Positions 30,907 to 41,900 of a stretch of 64,000 bases of DNA are shown here, piece by piece (the stretch's first letter is position 1; every line of letters starts with the position of its first letter). The stretch spans positions 3,137,501-3,201,500 of the forward strand of contig NZ_CP142362.1 of assembly GCF_035918395.1 (NCBI RefSeq), given 5' to 3'. A model generated the notes under the pieces. That model was given only the letters and a program-made list of their open reading frames with translations, searched no databases and was not told the origin of the DNA. The position numbers were made by a program, and so were the translations under genes. This DNA comes from Mycolicibacterium sp. ND9-15. Lineage in GTDB: Bacteria > Actinomycetota > Actinomycetes > Mycobacteriales > Mycobacteriaceae.

Positions 30907-32595
30907 GTGCCGCATGTGATAACCCAGTCGTGTTGCAGCGACGGGTCCTGTGTTTATGCGTGCCCGGTGAACTGCATCCACCCGACACCCGACGAGCCGG
31001 GGTTCGCCACCGCCGAGATGCTCTACATAGATCCGGTGGCGTGTGTCGACTGCGGGGCCTGTGTGTCGGCGTGCCCGGTCGGGGCGATTGCGCACGACTC
31101 GAAACTGGAGCCGGCACAACTTCCGTTCGTCGCGCTGAACGCCGCGTTCTACCCCGAACCGGATGGGAAGCTGCCTCCGACGTCGAAGCTGGCGCCGGTC
31201 ATCGAGGCGCCGGTGGTGTATCCGCGCTCCGGCGGACCGCTGCGGGTCGCGATCGTCGGTTCCGGCCCGGCGGCGATGTATGCCGCCGACGAGTTGCTCA
31301 CCCAGAAGGGTGTGCGGGTCAACGTTTTCGAACGGCTGCCCGCGCCATACGGTTTGGTGCGCGCCGGCGTCGCCCCCGATCACCAGAGCACCAAACGGGT
31401 GACCAAGCTGTTCGACCGGGTGGCAGCGCAGCCTGGGTTCACGTTCTATCTCAACGTCGAGGTGGGGTCGGACGTGACCCATGAGGAATTGCTCGAGCAC
31501 CACCACGCCGTCCTCTACGCGGTCGGTGCGGCCAACGACCGCCGCCTCGACATCGAGGGCATGGACCTGCCCGGCACCGGCACCGCCACCGAGATGGTGG
31601 CCTGGTACAACGCCCACCCCGATGGCCACCCTGACTTCACCTTGCTGCCAATGGATCTGAGCCACGAGCGGGTAGTCATCGTCGGCAACGGCAACGTCGC
31701 CCTCGATGTCGCGCGAATCCTCACCACACCGCCGGACGACTTGGCGCGCACCGATATCGCGGATCACGCACTCGCCGTCCTGCGCGACTCCAAGGTGTCC
31801 GAGGTGGTGATCGCGGCTCGTCGCGACCCCGCAAATTCGGCATTCACGCTGCCGGAGGTGATCGGGCTGACGTCGACGTGCGAGGTGGTGCTATCGCCCG
31901 CCGACCATGAGTTGGTGGGCCGCGACCTGGCTGCCGCGCAGGATCCCTTGACGCATAACAAGCTGGAGATCCTCAGCAAGCTCGGCGTCGTGTCGGAAAA
32001 GCAGGGGCCGCATATCCGACTGGCCTATCGGCTGACACCGAAGCGGGTGGTGGGCATCGACTGCGCCGGTGCGATCGAGTTCACCGTCACCGGCACCGAC
32101 GAAGTGCGCCGGCTGGACGCCGGGCTGGTGTTGACGTCGATCGGATACCGCGGCAAGCCGATTCGCGGACTTCCGTTCGACGAGACGGCGGCGGTCGTGC
32201 CCAACGATGGCGGACGCGTCGTCGACCCTCAGTCGGGCGCGGCCGTACCCGGCAGTTACGTCGCGGGGTGGATCAAGCGCGGACCGACCGGGTTCATCGG
32301 CACCAACAAGTCGTGCGCCGCGCAGACAGTGCACAACCTCGTCGCCGACTACAACGACGGCAAGCTGCGCGCCCCGGTTCACAAGCTCGCCGCGCTCGAC
32401 AACTTCGTGCGTAGCAGGCGAGCCGACGTCGTCGACTCCGCGGGGTGGCAGGCGATCGACGCCGCCGAGGTCGCCCGCGGCGGCGACGAGCGGCCACGCG
32501 TCAAGTTCACTACCGTCGCCGACATGCTGGCCGCCGCGGCGGACGCTCCCGCGCCGTCGCTCGGTCGGCGCCTACTGGCCGGGCTGCGGCGCTAG
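30907..32595 (+). CDS. fprB: Ferredoxin/ferredoxin-NADP reductase fusion FprB
   Basis: A 562-residue fusion. The N-terminal 7Fe-type ferredoxin domain (about residues 1-100) has cysteines in SCCSDGSCVYACPVNC and CVDCGACVSACPVGAI. An adrenodoxin-reductase-like FAD/NADP domain follows, with VAIVGSGPAAMYAADELL, PAPYGLVRAGVAPDHQSTK, VIVGNGNVALDVARIL and GWIKRGPTGFIGTNK. It passes electrons from NADPH to iron-sulfur or oxygenase partners. The start is GTG at 30907, 9 bp after the diiron gene, so the two are one operon. It matches Rv0886. Confidence 0.93.
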   Translation: MPHVITQSCCSDGSCVYACPVNCIHPTPDEPGFATAEMLYIDPVACVDCGACVSACPVGAIAHDSKLEPAQLPFVALNAAFYPEPDGKLPPTSKLAPVIEAPVVYPRSGGPLRVAIVGSGPAAMYAADELLTQKGVRVNVFERLPAPYGLVRAGVAPDHQSTKRVTKLFDRVAAQPGFTFYLNVEVGSDVTHEELLEHHHAVLYAVGAANDRRLDIEGMDLPGTGTATEMVAWYNAHPDGHPDFTLLPMDLSHERVVIVGNGNVALDVARILTTPPDDLARTDIADHALAVLRDSKVSEVVIAARRDPANSAFTLPEVIGLTSTCEVVLSPADHELVGRDLAAAQDPLTHNKLEILSKLGVVSEKQGPHIRLAYRLTPKRVVGIDCAGAIEFTVTGTDEVRRLDAGLVLTSIGYRGKPIRGLPFDETAAVVPNDGGRVVDPQSGAAVPGSYVAGWIKRGPTGFIGTNKSCAAQTVHNLVADYNDGKLRAPVHKLAALDNFVRSRRADVVDSAGWQAIDAAEVARGGDERPRVKFTTVADMLAAAADAPAPSLGRRLLAGLRR

Positions 32596-32714
32596 AGTTC
32601 CGCTCGGTTGTTCGGCTACGAGTACCCGACGGCTGACCGCGCTCAACGATGCGCGCCCTAAACGGTTGATCGCACGCAGGAGATGAGGGCAGTCAACCAG
32701 TTAAGGCCCAGCCG
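32596..32714. other. fprB-citA intergenic stretch
   Basis: About 120 bp between the fprB stop and the remnant gene on the opposite strand. I see no gene and no clear terminator hairpin. Confidence 0.4.
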
Positions 32715-32849
32715 CTACGACAGGCTCAGACGATCGAGAACGACGGCGGCGACCCAGTCGCCCAGGCCCGGCCGGGGCCATGCGTCGTCGGGAATGCGGC
32801 GGACCAGATCCGCGAAACTGTGGGCCGCAGCGGCGAACGGTGTCGTCAC
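32715..32849 (-). pseudogene. Remnant of a mycothiol-dependent maleylpyruvate isomerase/DinB-type gene
   Basis: A 44-codon reading frame starts at GTG 32849, overlapping the citA stop in a GTGA. It begins TTPFAAAAHSFADLVRRIPD followed by DAWPRPGLGDW, the usual N-terminus of the DinB-like maleylpyruvate isomerase family (normally about 200 residues). After GLGDW it runs into VAAVVLDRLSLS and stops. The rest of the domain, including the metal-binding histidines, is gone. It looks like a deletion product that keeps its coupling to citA. Confidence 0.5.
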
Positions 32850-33964
32850 GACCGGACGACTTGGTCCCACCCCTCGACCGACTCGGGGCTGCGCGGGCCC
32901 GGCCCGACGTAGATCGCCGACGGGCGCACCAGCTTGCCGAGTCGCTTCTGCTCGAGGATGTGCGCGCACCAGCCGGCGGTGCGGCCGCAGGTGAACATCG
33001 CGGGCATCATCTTGGTCGGCACCTGCGCGAAGTCCAGGACCACCGCCGCCCAGAACTCGACGTTGGTCTCGATGGCGCGGTCCGGTCGCCGTTCGCGCAA
33101 CTCCGCCAGCGCGGCCTGCTCGAGCGCGGCGGCCACCTCGTAGCGCGGCGCCTCCAGCCGCTTGGCCGTCGCGCGCAGCACCCGGGCGCGGGGGTCCTCG
33201 GCGCGGTACACCCGGTGCCCGAAGCCCATCAGCTTCTCGTTGCGGTCGAGGATGCCCGTCACGACGGCGCGGGCGTCGCCGGTTTTCTCGGCCTCTTCGA
33301 TCATCGGGATCACTCGCGCCGGGGCGCCGCCGTGCAACGGCCCGCTCATCGCGCCGATCGCACCGGACAGCGCAGCGGCGACGTCGGCGCCGGTCGACGC
33401 GATCACGCGGGCGGTGAACGTCGACGCGTTCATGCCGTGCTCGGCGGCGCTGACCCAGTACGCGTCGATGGCCTCGATGTGCCTGGGATCCGGATCACCC
33501 TGCCAGCGGGTCATGAATCGCTCTGTGACAGTTGAACATTCGTCGATGGCCCGCTGGGGGACGGCCGGTTGGTAGATTCCGCGGGCGGATTGTGCGACAT
33601 AGGACAGCGCCATCACCGACGCCCGGGCCAGCTGGTCACGGGCGGTCGCATCGTCGATGTCGAGCACCGGGGGATAACCCCAGATCGGGGCGAGCATCGC
33701 CAGGCCGGCCTGCACGTCGACGCGCACGTCGCCGCTGTGGATGGGCAGCGGGAAGGGTTCGGCAGGCGCCAGACCGTTGCCGAACCTGCCGTCGACCAGC
33801 AGCGCCCAGACATCGCCGAAGGTCACCCGCCGGTCGACGAGATCCTCGATGTCGACGCCGCGGTACCGCAGCGCACCGCCGTCCTTGTCGGGTTCGGCGA
33901 TCTCGGAGGTGAAGGCGACGACGCCTTCGAGGCCGGGTACGAAATCTTCAGGCACCGCACTCAT
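32846..33964 (-). CDS. citA: Citrate synthase 2 (CitA)
   Basis: A 372-residue citrate synthase. Seen are GGALRYRGVDIEDLV, the first active-site His region SAAEHGMNASTF, SGPLHGGAPARV, the second active-site region LMGFGHRVYRAEDPRA, and the Asp region ETNVEFWAAVVL. It condenses oxaloacetate and acetyl-CoA. The start ATG at 33964 gives SAVPEDFVPGLEGVVAF; 11 extra codons upstream are less likely. It matches Rv0889c and is shorter than gltA2, 1.6 kb away. pdxH is divergent. Confidence 0.9.
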   Translation of the reverse strand: MSAVPEDFVPGLEGVVAFTSEIAEPDKDGGALRYRGVDIEDLVDRRVTFGDVWALLVDGRFGNGLAPAEPFPLPIHSGDVRVDVQAGLAMLAPIWGYPPVLDIDDATARDQLARASVMALSYVAQSARGIYQPAVPQRAIDECSTVTERFMTRWQGDPDPRHIEAIDAYWVSAAEHGMNASTFTARVIASTGADVAAALSGAIGAMSGPLHGGAPARVIPMIEEAEKTGDARAVVTGILDRNEKLMGFGHRVYRAEDPRARVLRATAKRLEAPRYEVAAALEQAALAELRERRPDRAIETNVEFWAAVVLDFAQVPTKMMPAMFTCGRTAGWCAHILEQKRLGKLVRPSAIYVGPGPRSPESVEGWDQVVRS

Positions 33965-34037
33965 GGGCCAGATTCTCGCACTGCCGGCCAGAGGCACATC
34001 CTGCCGGTTGATGACACAGCGGCAAACGCCTTGGGCG

Positions 34038-34043
34038 TAGCGT
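34038..34043 (+). promoter_or_regulatory. -10 box TAGCGT for pdxH
   Basis: TAGCGT ends 7 bp before the pdxH ATG at 34051, so the transcript would be leaderless or carry a 1-base leader. No Shine-Dalgarno precedes the gene. Confidence 0.4.
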
Positions 34044-34050
34044 TGTCGCG

Positions 34051-34722
34051 ATGGCGGAGGTAGGCCCGGAAAACCCAGAGCGCTTGGCGCGGATGCGGGC
34101 GGAATACGGCTCGGCGGAGAAGGACGGCAGTCCCGATCTGGACGTCGACTGGTTGGCCGACGGCTGGGTTGCGTTGCTGCGCAGGTGGTTAGCCGAGGCC
34201 GAGCGGGCCGGCGTCGCCGAACCCAACGCCATGGTGGTCGGCACGGTCGACACGCATCGCCGGCCCGTCACCCGGTCGGTGCTCTGCAAGAGCGTGGCCG
34301 AGGCCGGCATCACGTTCTACACGAACTACGACTCGGACAAGGGCGAGCAGTTGGCCGCGGCGCCGTACGCGTCGGCCACTTTCCCCTGGTACCTGCTGGG
34401 TCGCCAGGTCCACCTCCGCGGACCGGTGACGAAGGTGTCCGCCGAGGAGACCGCCGACTACTGGTCGAAGCGGCCGCGGGGTTCGCAGCTCGGCGCATGG
34501 GCGTCCTACCAGTCCAAGCCGATCGCCTCGCGGGCTGCGCTCCTGGAGCAGCTCGCCGAGGTGACGCGTCGCTTCGAGACGCACGCCGTTGTGCCTGTGC
34601 CGCCGAATTGGGGCGGCTATTTGATCGCGCCCGAAAGCGTCGAATTCTGGCAAGGCCGGGAGAATCGTGTGCACAACAGGATCCGCGTTCAGGGCGATCG
34701 TATCGAGCGGTTGCAGCCGTAG
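34051..34722 (+). CDS. pdxH: Pyridoxamine 5'-phosphate oxidase PdxH
   Basis: A 223-residue FMN enzyme that oxidises pyridoxamine or pyridoxine phosphate to PLP. The signature parts are [72 protein letters not shown], and the C-terminal [23 protein letters not shown] serves DapC and SerC, encoded in this window, though that link is general. The gene is divergent from citA. Confidence 0.92.
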   Translation: MAEVGPENPERLARMRAEYGSAEKDGSPDLDVDWLADGWVALLRRWLAEAERAGVAEPNAMVVGTVDTHRRPVTRSVLCKSVAEAGITFYTNYDSDKGEQLAAAPYASATFPWYLLGRQVHLRGPVTKVSAEETADYWSKRPRGSQLGAWASYQSKPIASRAALLEQLAEVTRRFETHAVVPVPPNWGGYLIAPESVEFWQGRENRVHNRIRVQGDRIERLQP

Positions 34723-34814
34723 CATTCGTTCGCGACCCGGGGACGCCGCCTGTAGGCCTAACGCCGGAGATGTATCAACTAGCCCAATCTGTGCCTCATT
34801 ATTTGTTCGCGGAT

Positions 34815-34820
34815 TACGAT
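34815..34820 (+). promoter_or_regulatory. -10 box TACGAT for the TetR gene
   Basis: TACGAT is followed 8 bp later by GTG 34828, the same spacing and box as at 1217 for the gene at 1230. It overlaps the alternative ATG at 34819, which argues for the GTG start. Confidence 0.4.
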
Positions 34821-34827
34821 GCCCTTC

Positions 34828-35478
34828 GTGCCTGATGGTCGGGGGGCGCAGACTCTCGGGCTGCGCGAGCGCAAGAAACAGCGCACGCGTGCGACTCTTC
34901 TCGATGCCGCTGTCGAACTGTGCAACGGACAGGGGTTCGACAACACCACGGTGGACCAGATCGCCGCGATCGCCGATGTCTCGCCACGCACCTTCAGCCG
35001 GTACTTCCCGACCAAGGACTCCATCGCGCTGGCGTTGGTGGACGAGATCATCGACCGAACCGCCGTCGAACTGCGTCGTCAACCGCTCGAAACGAACCAC
35101 TTCGACGCGATCCTGCGCGCCTACGTCGCGATGGCCGAGACGGCCAAGCACGCGGCACCGGGTGAGCTGACCGAAGACCGGGTGCTGTGCATCACCCGAA
35201 TCATCGTGTCGTCGCCGACGCTGCGGCAGGTCACCGTCGAGTTCCGCGGCAACGCGGTCGATGTCGTGCTGGCCGCGCGGATGGGAGTCACTCTGGGTGA
35301 CCGCCGGGTCCGGTTGGCCTCGGTGACGTGGGGTGCGGTGATCATGACTGCGCTCGGCGACGTCGTGCACAACAGCAGGGACTGGTCACGGGTGACCATT
35401 GACGACCTGATCGACCGCCTGGAGACGGTATTCGCGGAATTCACGGGCCTGCTGGGTGACCTTCGGCAGGTCGTCTGA
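34828..35478 (+). CDS. TetR-family transcriptional regulator
   Basis: A 216-residue regulator. The N-terminal helix-turn-helix reads LRERKKQRTRATLLDAAVEL, TTVDQIAAIADVSPRTFSRY and FPTKDSIALA. The C-terminal ligand domain is unrecognised. I prefer GTG 34828 from promoter spacing; ATG 34819 would add three residues. It lies just upstream of gltA2 in the same direction, separated by a GC hairpin, so it may control gltA2 or the divergent or neighbouring genes. No operator is assigned. Confidence 0.85.
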   Translation: MPDGRGAQTLGLRERKKQRTRATLLDAAVELCNGQGFDNTTVDQIAAIADVSPRTFSRYFPTKDSIALALVDEIIDRTAVELRRQPLETNHFDAILRAYVAMAETAKHAAPGELTEDRVLCITRIIVSSPTLRQVTVEFRGNAVDVVLAARMGVTLGDRRVRLASVTWGAVIMTALGDVVHNSRDWSRVTIDDLIDRLETVFAEFTGLLGDLRQVV

Positions 35479-35492
35479 GCAACTGACCGCCC

Positions 35493-35513
35493 CCGGCGGG
35501 ACACCCCCGCCGG
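35493..35513 (+). terminator. Hairpin after the TetR gene
   Basis: CCGGCGGG (35493-35500) pairs perfectly with CCCGCCGG (35506-35513) across a 5-base loop. It starts 14 bp after the stop codon. There is no clear U tract, which is usual for mycobacterial terminators. Confidence 0.5.
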
Positions 35514-35521
35514 AATGGGAC

Positions 35522-35527
35522 TACCTT
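35522..35527 (+). promoter_or_regulatory. Possible gltA2 -10 box TACCTT
   Basis: TACCTT fits TANNNT and would start transcription near 35534. That gives a 40-base leader with AGGGA before the GTG at 35574. Confidence 0.35.
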
Positions 35528-35573
35528 TTGTAAGAAGCAATGTTCAATTCCCAGCAGCGACGAAGGGATCCTC

Positions 35574-36881
<1,308 letters not shown>

Positions 36882-36898
36882 TCCTTCTTCGTCTTGCC

Positions 36899-36954
36899 GC
36901 GAGCGCACCCTTGTAGGCAAATGGCCGCATTTGGTGTGCATAGCTGCGCGCTCA
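36899..36954. repeat. Imperfect long palindrome after gltA2
   Basis: The ends (GCGAGCGC on the left; GCGCGCTCAC on the right) and the centre (CAAATG-GCCG-CATTTG) are complementary, with a looser middle. The outer GCGAGCGC resembles the ends of the palindrome at 6415. It begins 18 bp after the gltA2 stop and may act as terminator or be a dispersed repeat. Confidence 0.45.
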
Positions 36955-37019
36955 CGTGAGAGGGACATCACCGCCGCATCGCCTTGCCACCGAAACAGTT
37001 GTAGTTTCACAATTGTCGG

Positions 37020-38477
37020 GTGGATGAATCCGTCGTCCGGTCGTCCCCGGCTTCGCGTGGGCCCAGAGCCGCTCGCCGTAAGGCCGTCATTTTGGTGACC
37101 TGCTGTCTGAGCCTGCTGATCGTGTCGATGGATGCGACGATCGTCAACGTCGCGATTCCGAACATTCGCGCCGACCTGAACGCCTCCGGCCCACAGCTGC
37201 AATGGGTCATCGACATCTACACGCTGGTGTTGGCGTCGCTGCTGCTGCTCTCGGGGGCGGCTGCCGACCGGTTCGGCCGCCGGGGGACGTTCCAGCTCGG
37301 GCTGACGGTATTCGCGGTGGCGTCGCTGATGTGCAGCCTGGCGCCGAACATCGAGACGCTGATCGCCGCGCGCCTCCTGCAGGCGATCGGCGGGTCGATG
37401 ATGAACCCGGTCGCGATGTCGATCATCACGCAGGTGTTCACCGGCCGGGTGGAGCGCGCTCGGGCCATCGGCGTGTGGGGCGGCGTCGTCGGCATCTCGA
37501 TGGCGGCGGGTCCGATCGTCGGCGGCGCGCTGATCGAGTTGATCAACTGGCGCGCGGTGTTCTGGATCAACCTGCCGATCTGCGCGCTGGCGATCGCGCT
37601 GACCGCCATCTTCGTCCCAGAGTCCAAGTCCGCCACGATGCGCAGCGTCGATCCGCTCGGGCAGGGCCTGGGTATGGCTTTCCTGTTCGGCATCGTATTC
37701 GTGCTCATCGAGGGCCCGGTAGAGGGTTGGGCCGACGCGCGCATCGTCGGGGTGGCGGTCGCCGCGGTCGCCGCCTTTGTGGGCTTCCTCGCCCACGAGG
37801 CCCGCAGGCAAGACCCGTTCATCGACCTGAGATTCTTCCGCAGCATTCCGTTCGCGTCCGCGACGGTGATCGCGGTGTGCGCCTTCGCCTCGTGGGGTGC
37901 GTTCCTGTTCATGATGTCGCTGTACCTGCAGGACGAGCGCGGGTTCTCCGCCATGCACACGGGACTGATCTACTTGCCGATAGCCATTGGCGCGCTTGTG
38001 TTCTCGCCGTTGTCGGGCCGGCTGGTCGGCCGGTTCGGCGCCCGTCCGTCGCTGTTGACCGCGGGCACGCTGATCACGGCGGCGACGTTGATGCTGGCCA
38101 ATCTGTCGGCGACGACGCCAGTGTGGCAGCTGCTTATGGTCTTCGCGGTTTTCGGCATCGGCTTCTCGATGGTCAACGCGCCGGTGACCAACGCCGCGGT
38201 CAGCGGTATGCCGACCGACCGGGCGGGCGCCGCGTCGGCGACAGCCTCGACCAGCAGGCAGGTCGGCGTGAGTATCGGTGTGGCGCTGTGCGGTTCGGTA
38301 GCCGGCGGCGCGCTGGTCGCGATGGGCCCGGACTTCGCAACGGCCACCCGGCCGCTGTGGCTGGTCTGCGCCGCGCTTGGGATGGTGATCGTCGTCCTCG
38401 GCTTCTACTCGACCTCCCGCCGGGCTTTGCGTTCGGCAGATCGACTCGCCCCACTGGTGGCCGCTGATGTCAGGTAA
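37020..38477 (+). CDS. DHA2-family (EmrB/QacA) multidrug MFS transporter
   Basis: A 485-residue protein with about 14 hydrophobic helices. The DHA2 signature includes LLIVSMDATIVNVAIPNIRA, the motif-A-like AADRFGRRGTF and VWGGVVGISMAAGPIVGGAL. It is expected to export drugs or lipophilic compounds in exchange for protons. The start is GTG at 37020. A MarR regulator gene overlaps its 3' end by 11 bp, so the pair is one unit and the regulator probably controls the exporter. Confidence 0.88.
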   Translation: MDESVVRSSPASRGPRAARRKAVILVTCCLSLLIVSMDATIVNVAIPNIRADLNASGPQLQWVIDIYTLVLASLLLLSGAAADRFGRRGTFQLGLTVFAVASLMCSLAPNIETLIAARLLQAIGGSMMNPVAMSIITQVFTGRVERARAIGVWGGVVGISMAAGPIVGGALIELINWRAVFWINLPICALAIALTAIFVPESKSATMRSVDPLGQGLGMAFLFGIVFVLIEGPVEGWADARIVGVAVAAVAAFVGFLAHEARRQDPFIDLRFFRSIPFASATVIAVCAFASWGAFLFMMSLYLQDERGFSAMHTGLIYLPIAIGALVFSPLSGRLVGRFGARPSLLTAGTLITAATLMLANLSATTPVWQLLMVFAVFGIGFSMVNAPVTNAAVSGMPTDRAGAASATASTSRQVGVSIGVALCGSVAGGALVAMGPDFATATRPLWLVCAALGMVIVVLGFYSTSRRALRSADRLAPLVAADVR

Positions 38478-38886
38478 TCGTCTCGCCGACGAGGCGTGGC
38501 GCGCGATGGCCGCGCTCGTGGTGGACAACCGCGACAGCTGGAAGCGGGCGGCCGTCGAACAGTCCGGGCTGCCGTTCAGCCGGATACGGATCCTGCGACG
38601 GCTGAGCCGGCGAGCCATGACGGTCAAGGAGGTGGCGCACGCGGCGACCATCGATGCGCCGGCCGCGACGGTCGCCGTCAATGACCTGGAAGGGCGTGGA
38701 CTTGTTGTGCGCCAAATTGATCCGGCGAACCGCCGGTGCAAACGAGTGTCGCTCACCGATGCGGGACGCGCCATGGTCGACAGGATCGACGCGATCGTCG
38801 ACCCGGCGCCGGAAGTGCTGACGGCTCTGGATGACGGCGACCTCGAGGCGCTCCGCGACATCCTGGCCAAGCTCGCGTCGAAATAG
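38467..38886 (+). CDS. MarR-family transcriptional regulator
   Basis: A 139-residue winged-helix protein. The recognition region reads FSRIRILRRLSRRAMTVKEV, AHAATIDAPAATVAVNDLEG and RGLVVRQIDPANRRCKRVSL, the wing of MarR proteins. It starts inside the 3' end of the exporter gene, so the two are translationally linked. It probably represses the exporter until a ligand binds; that is inference from context. Confidence 0.85.
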   Translation: MSGNRLADEAWRAMAALVVDNRDSWKRAAVEQSGLPFSRIRILRRLSRRAMTVKEVAHAATIDAPAATVAVNDLEGRGLVVRQIDPANRRCKRVSLTDAGRAMVDRIDAIVDPAPEVLTALDDGDLEALRDILAKLASK

Positions 38887-38949
38887 CATCCTGGTCGCAA
38901 TTGCGGCGAATCCGCAGCCTGGGCCGCTCGCTCGGCGCACGATTGACGC

Positions 38950-41900
38950 GTGGCGGTTTCGTGCCATGCGTGCGGTGCCGGACTGCGGGACGGAGCCCGC
39001 TTCTGCGACGCCTGCGGGTCCTCGGTCGTCACGGCAAACGCTCATGCCGAATACAAACAAGTGACCGTGTTGTTCGCCGATGTGGTGGGGTCCATGGACA
39101 TCGCCGCCAAGCTGGGACCGGAACGGCTGCGCGAGATCATGACGGAGTTGTTCAACCGATCCTCAGCGGTCGTTCAGCGCTACGGCGGAACCGTCGACAA
39201 GTTCACCGGCGACGGGATCATGGCCGAGTTCGGCGCCCCCGTTGCGCTCGAGGACCACGCATTGCTCGCCTGCCGGGCGGCACTGGACATCCAACAAGAT
39301 GCTCAGCGGCTCGCTGCCATCATCGAGGACCGCGACCACATCGTCCTGCAACTGCGCATCGGGCTGAATTCCGGGGTGGTGATCACCGGAGAGATCGGCG
39401 CGGGGCCGTTGTCGTACACGGCAGTCGGCGAGCAAGTCGGCATGGCGCAGCGAATGGAGTCGGTGGCGCCGCCCGGCGGGGTGATGGTCGGTGAGTCGAC
39501 AGCGCGACTGGTGGAGAACACCGCCGCGCTCAGCGATGCGGAGGTGGTGCATGTCAAGGGAATGCAGGCGCCGGTGGGGGCTCGCCGTCTACTCGGACTC
39601 GCCGCTGATCGGCGAACGGACCGGATGCCGACGACGTTCGTCGGCCGCGAATGGGAGATGAACGCCCTCACCGGACTTCTCGGCCGCGCGCTCAAGGGCA
39701 ACGGAGGCGTCGTGGGGCTCGTCGGCCCTCCCGGCATCGGCAAGAGCAGGCTCGTACGAGAACTGACGTCGCGAGCAGCGGACGCCGGTGTCCAGGTGGC
39801 CACCACTTTGTGCGAGTCCCATACCGCAGACGTTCCATTCCATGCCGCCGCGAATCTGCTGCGGTCGGCGACCGGTGCGAGCGGCCTCGAAGCCGCGGCT
39901 GCTCGAGAACAGGTGCGCGCGGCGTTCACCGACGCCGATCAGGAGGATCTCCTGCTCGTGGAGGACCTCGTGGGAATCGGTGATCCTGGTGCGGAACTGC
40001 CCCAGATCGATGCGGACGCACGCCGTCGCCGTATCGCTTCGATGATCAATGCCGCCGCGCTCGCGAGAATCACCCCGACCATGTATGTCGTCGAGGACGC
40101 GCACTGGATCGACGGGATCAGTGAGTCGATGCTCGCCGACTTCCTGGCTGTGGTGCCCCGGACCCGCTCTCTTGTACTCGTCACATACCGGCCGGAATAC
40201 CACGGTCCGCTTGCCCATGTGCCCCGGTCGCAGAACATCGCCCTTGAGCCGCTGGACTATTCGCAGATGTCGCAACTCAGTACGGAGTTATTGGGCGAGG
40301 ACAGGTCGGTGACGAAGCTCGCCGACCTGGTGGCCGAACGCGCCGAGGGCAACCCGTTCTTCGCCGAAGAGATCGTCCGCGATCTCGCCGAGCGCGACGT
40401 GCTGGTCGGCTCACGCGGATGTTACCTATGCGTCGAGCCGATGAGCGAAGTCACCGTTCCCCGAACCCTGCAGGCGGTGATCGCGGCACGCATCGACCGC
40501 CTCGATCCGGCAGGGAAGCGGACGCTTAACGGGGCAGCGGTGATCGGCATCCAATTCGGCCCAGAGATGCTGGAAGCGTTGGATATTCAACCCGCGCTCG
40601 ACGACCTGGTGAAGGCGGAGCTGATCGATCAGACCGCCTTCGGCCCTCATCCTCGTTACACGTTTCGGCATGCCCTGATCCGGGCCGTGGCATACGAATC
40701 ACAGCTCAAATCCGACCGGGCGCGCTTGCACAAGCAGTTGGCCGCCACGATCGAGCGGAGTGACCAGAACGCGGTGCTGATCGCGGAGCATCTCGAGTCA
40801 GCCGGTGAACTGGGAGGCGCCTACGAGTGGCATATGCGCGCAGGCGCCTGGTCTAACAACCGCGACCACGCCGCGGCGCAGCTGAGCTGGGAACGGGCGC
40901 GCCGGGTAGCAGACGCGCTGCCCCCCGACTTTCCGAATCGCCTGAACCTGCGGATCTCCCCGCGTAGCTTGCTGTGCAGCAGTGCTTTTCGACGATTCCA
41001 TCCGGATCTGTCAGACCGATTCGAGGAACTTCGTTCCTTGTGCTTGGAGGCCGGCGACAAGGCCTCGCTCGCCATCGGCATGGCAGGCCTGGCCATGGAG
41101 CACTTGATCCGGGGCCGAATCTTCGAGGCGTCGCAGCAGGCGTCCGAACAGATGGCTCTCGTCGAGTCCATAGGTGACCCGACGTTGACATTGGCTCTGG
41201 CCATTCCCGCCTGTGTTGCCAAGCTGCAGGCGGCGCAGGCGGAAGACGCGTTGCGATGGGCCCAAGCCGCCATCGACCTCGCCGACGGCGACTCCACGGC
41301 TGGAAGCTTCATGTTGGGATCGCCGCTGGCGCTGGCGTATGTGTTCCGGGGATTCGCCCGGTGCACCGTAGGCCAGACCGGATGGCGCGAAGACCTGGAC
41401 ACCGCGGTGACGATGGCACGCAGGGCCGACCCCACATCTCTCGCGGTGGTCACGGCCTACAAGTATGTGAATATCGGTCGGCGAGTTGTGTCGTTTGACG
41501 ACGCGGCGTTGAACGAGATCACCGAGGTCTACCAGCTGGCTGAGCGGTGCAGCGAGGATCTGCCCCTGGTGCTTCTCCGGATGACGCTCGGGGTAGCGCT
41601 GACGCAAGGAGATGCCGCGGATCGAGAGCGCGGGCTCACGATGCTGACCGAACTTTGCGATACGTGTGTGCGGGAGCAATACGCAATGAACATTACGCCG
41701 GCCTTGGAGGTCGTTCTCGCGGTCCATGGTGGCGATCTCGACGGCGCGATAGAGCGAGTTCGTGCGGCATTGGACGAACTGTTCAATTCCGGGAATTTCA
41801 TCAATTGCGAAGGCAGCACCCAGAACCTTGTCGAACTGCTTCTGCAGCGCGGGACGGAAGAAGATCTGGCCGAGGCCGAGGCAGCGATTGACAAGCTCGC

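Noticed and set aside
30235..31767. A 510-codon minus-strand frame over the diiron gene and fprB
   Set aside because: Both plus-strand genes have intact catalytic motifs here; the antisense translation has none.
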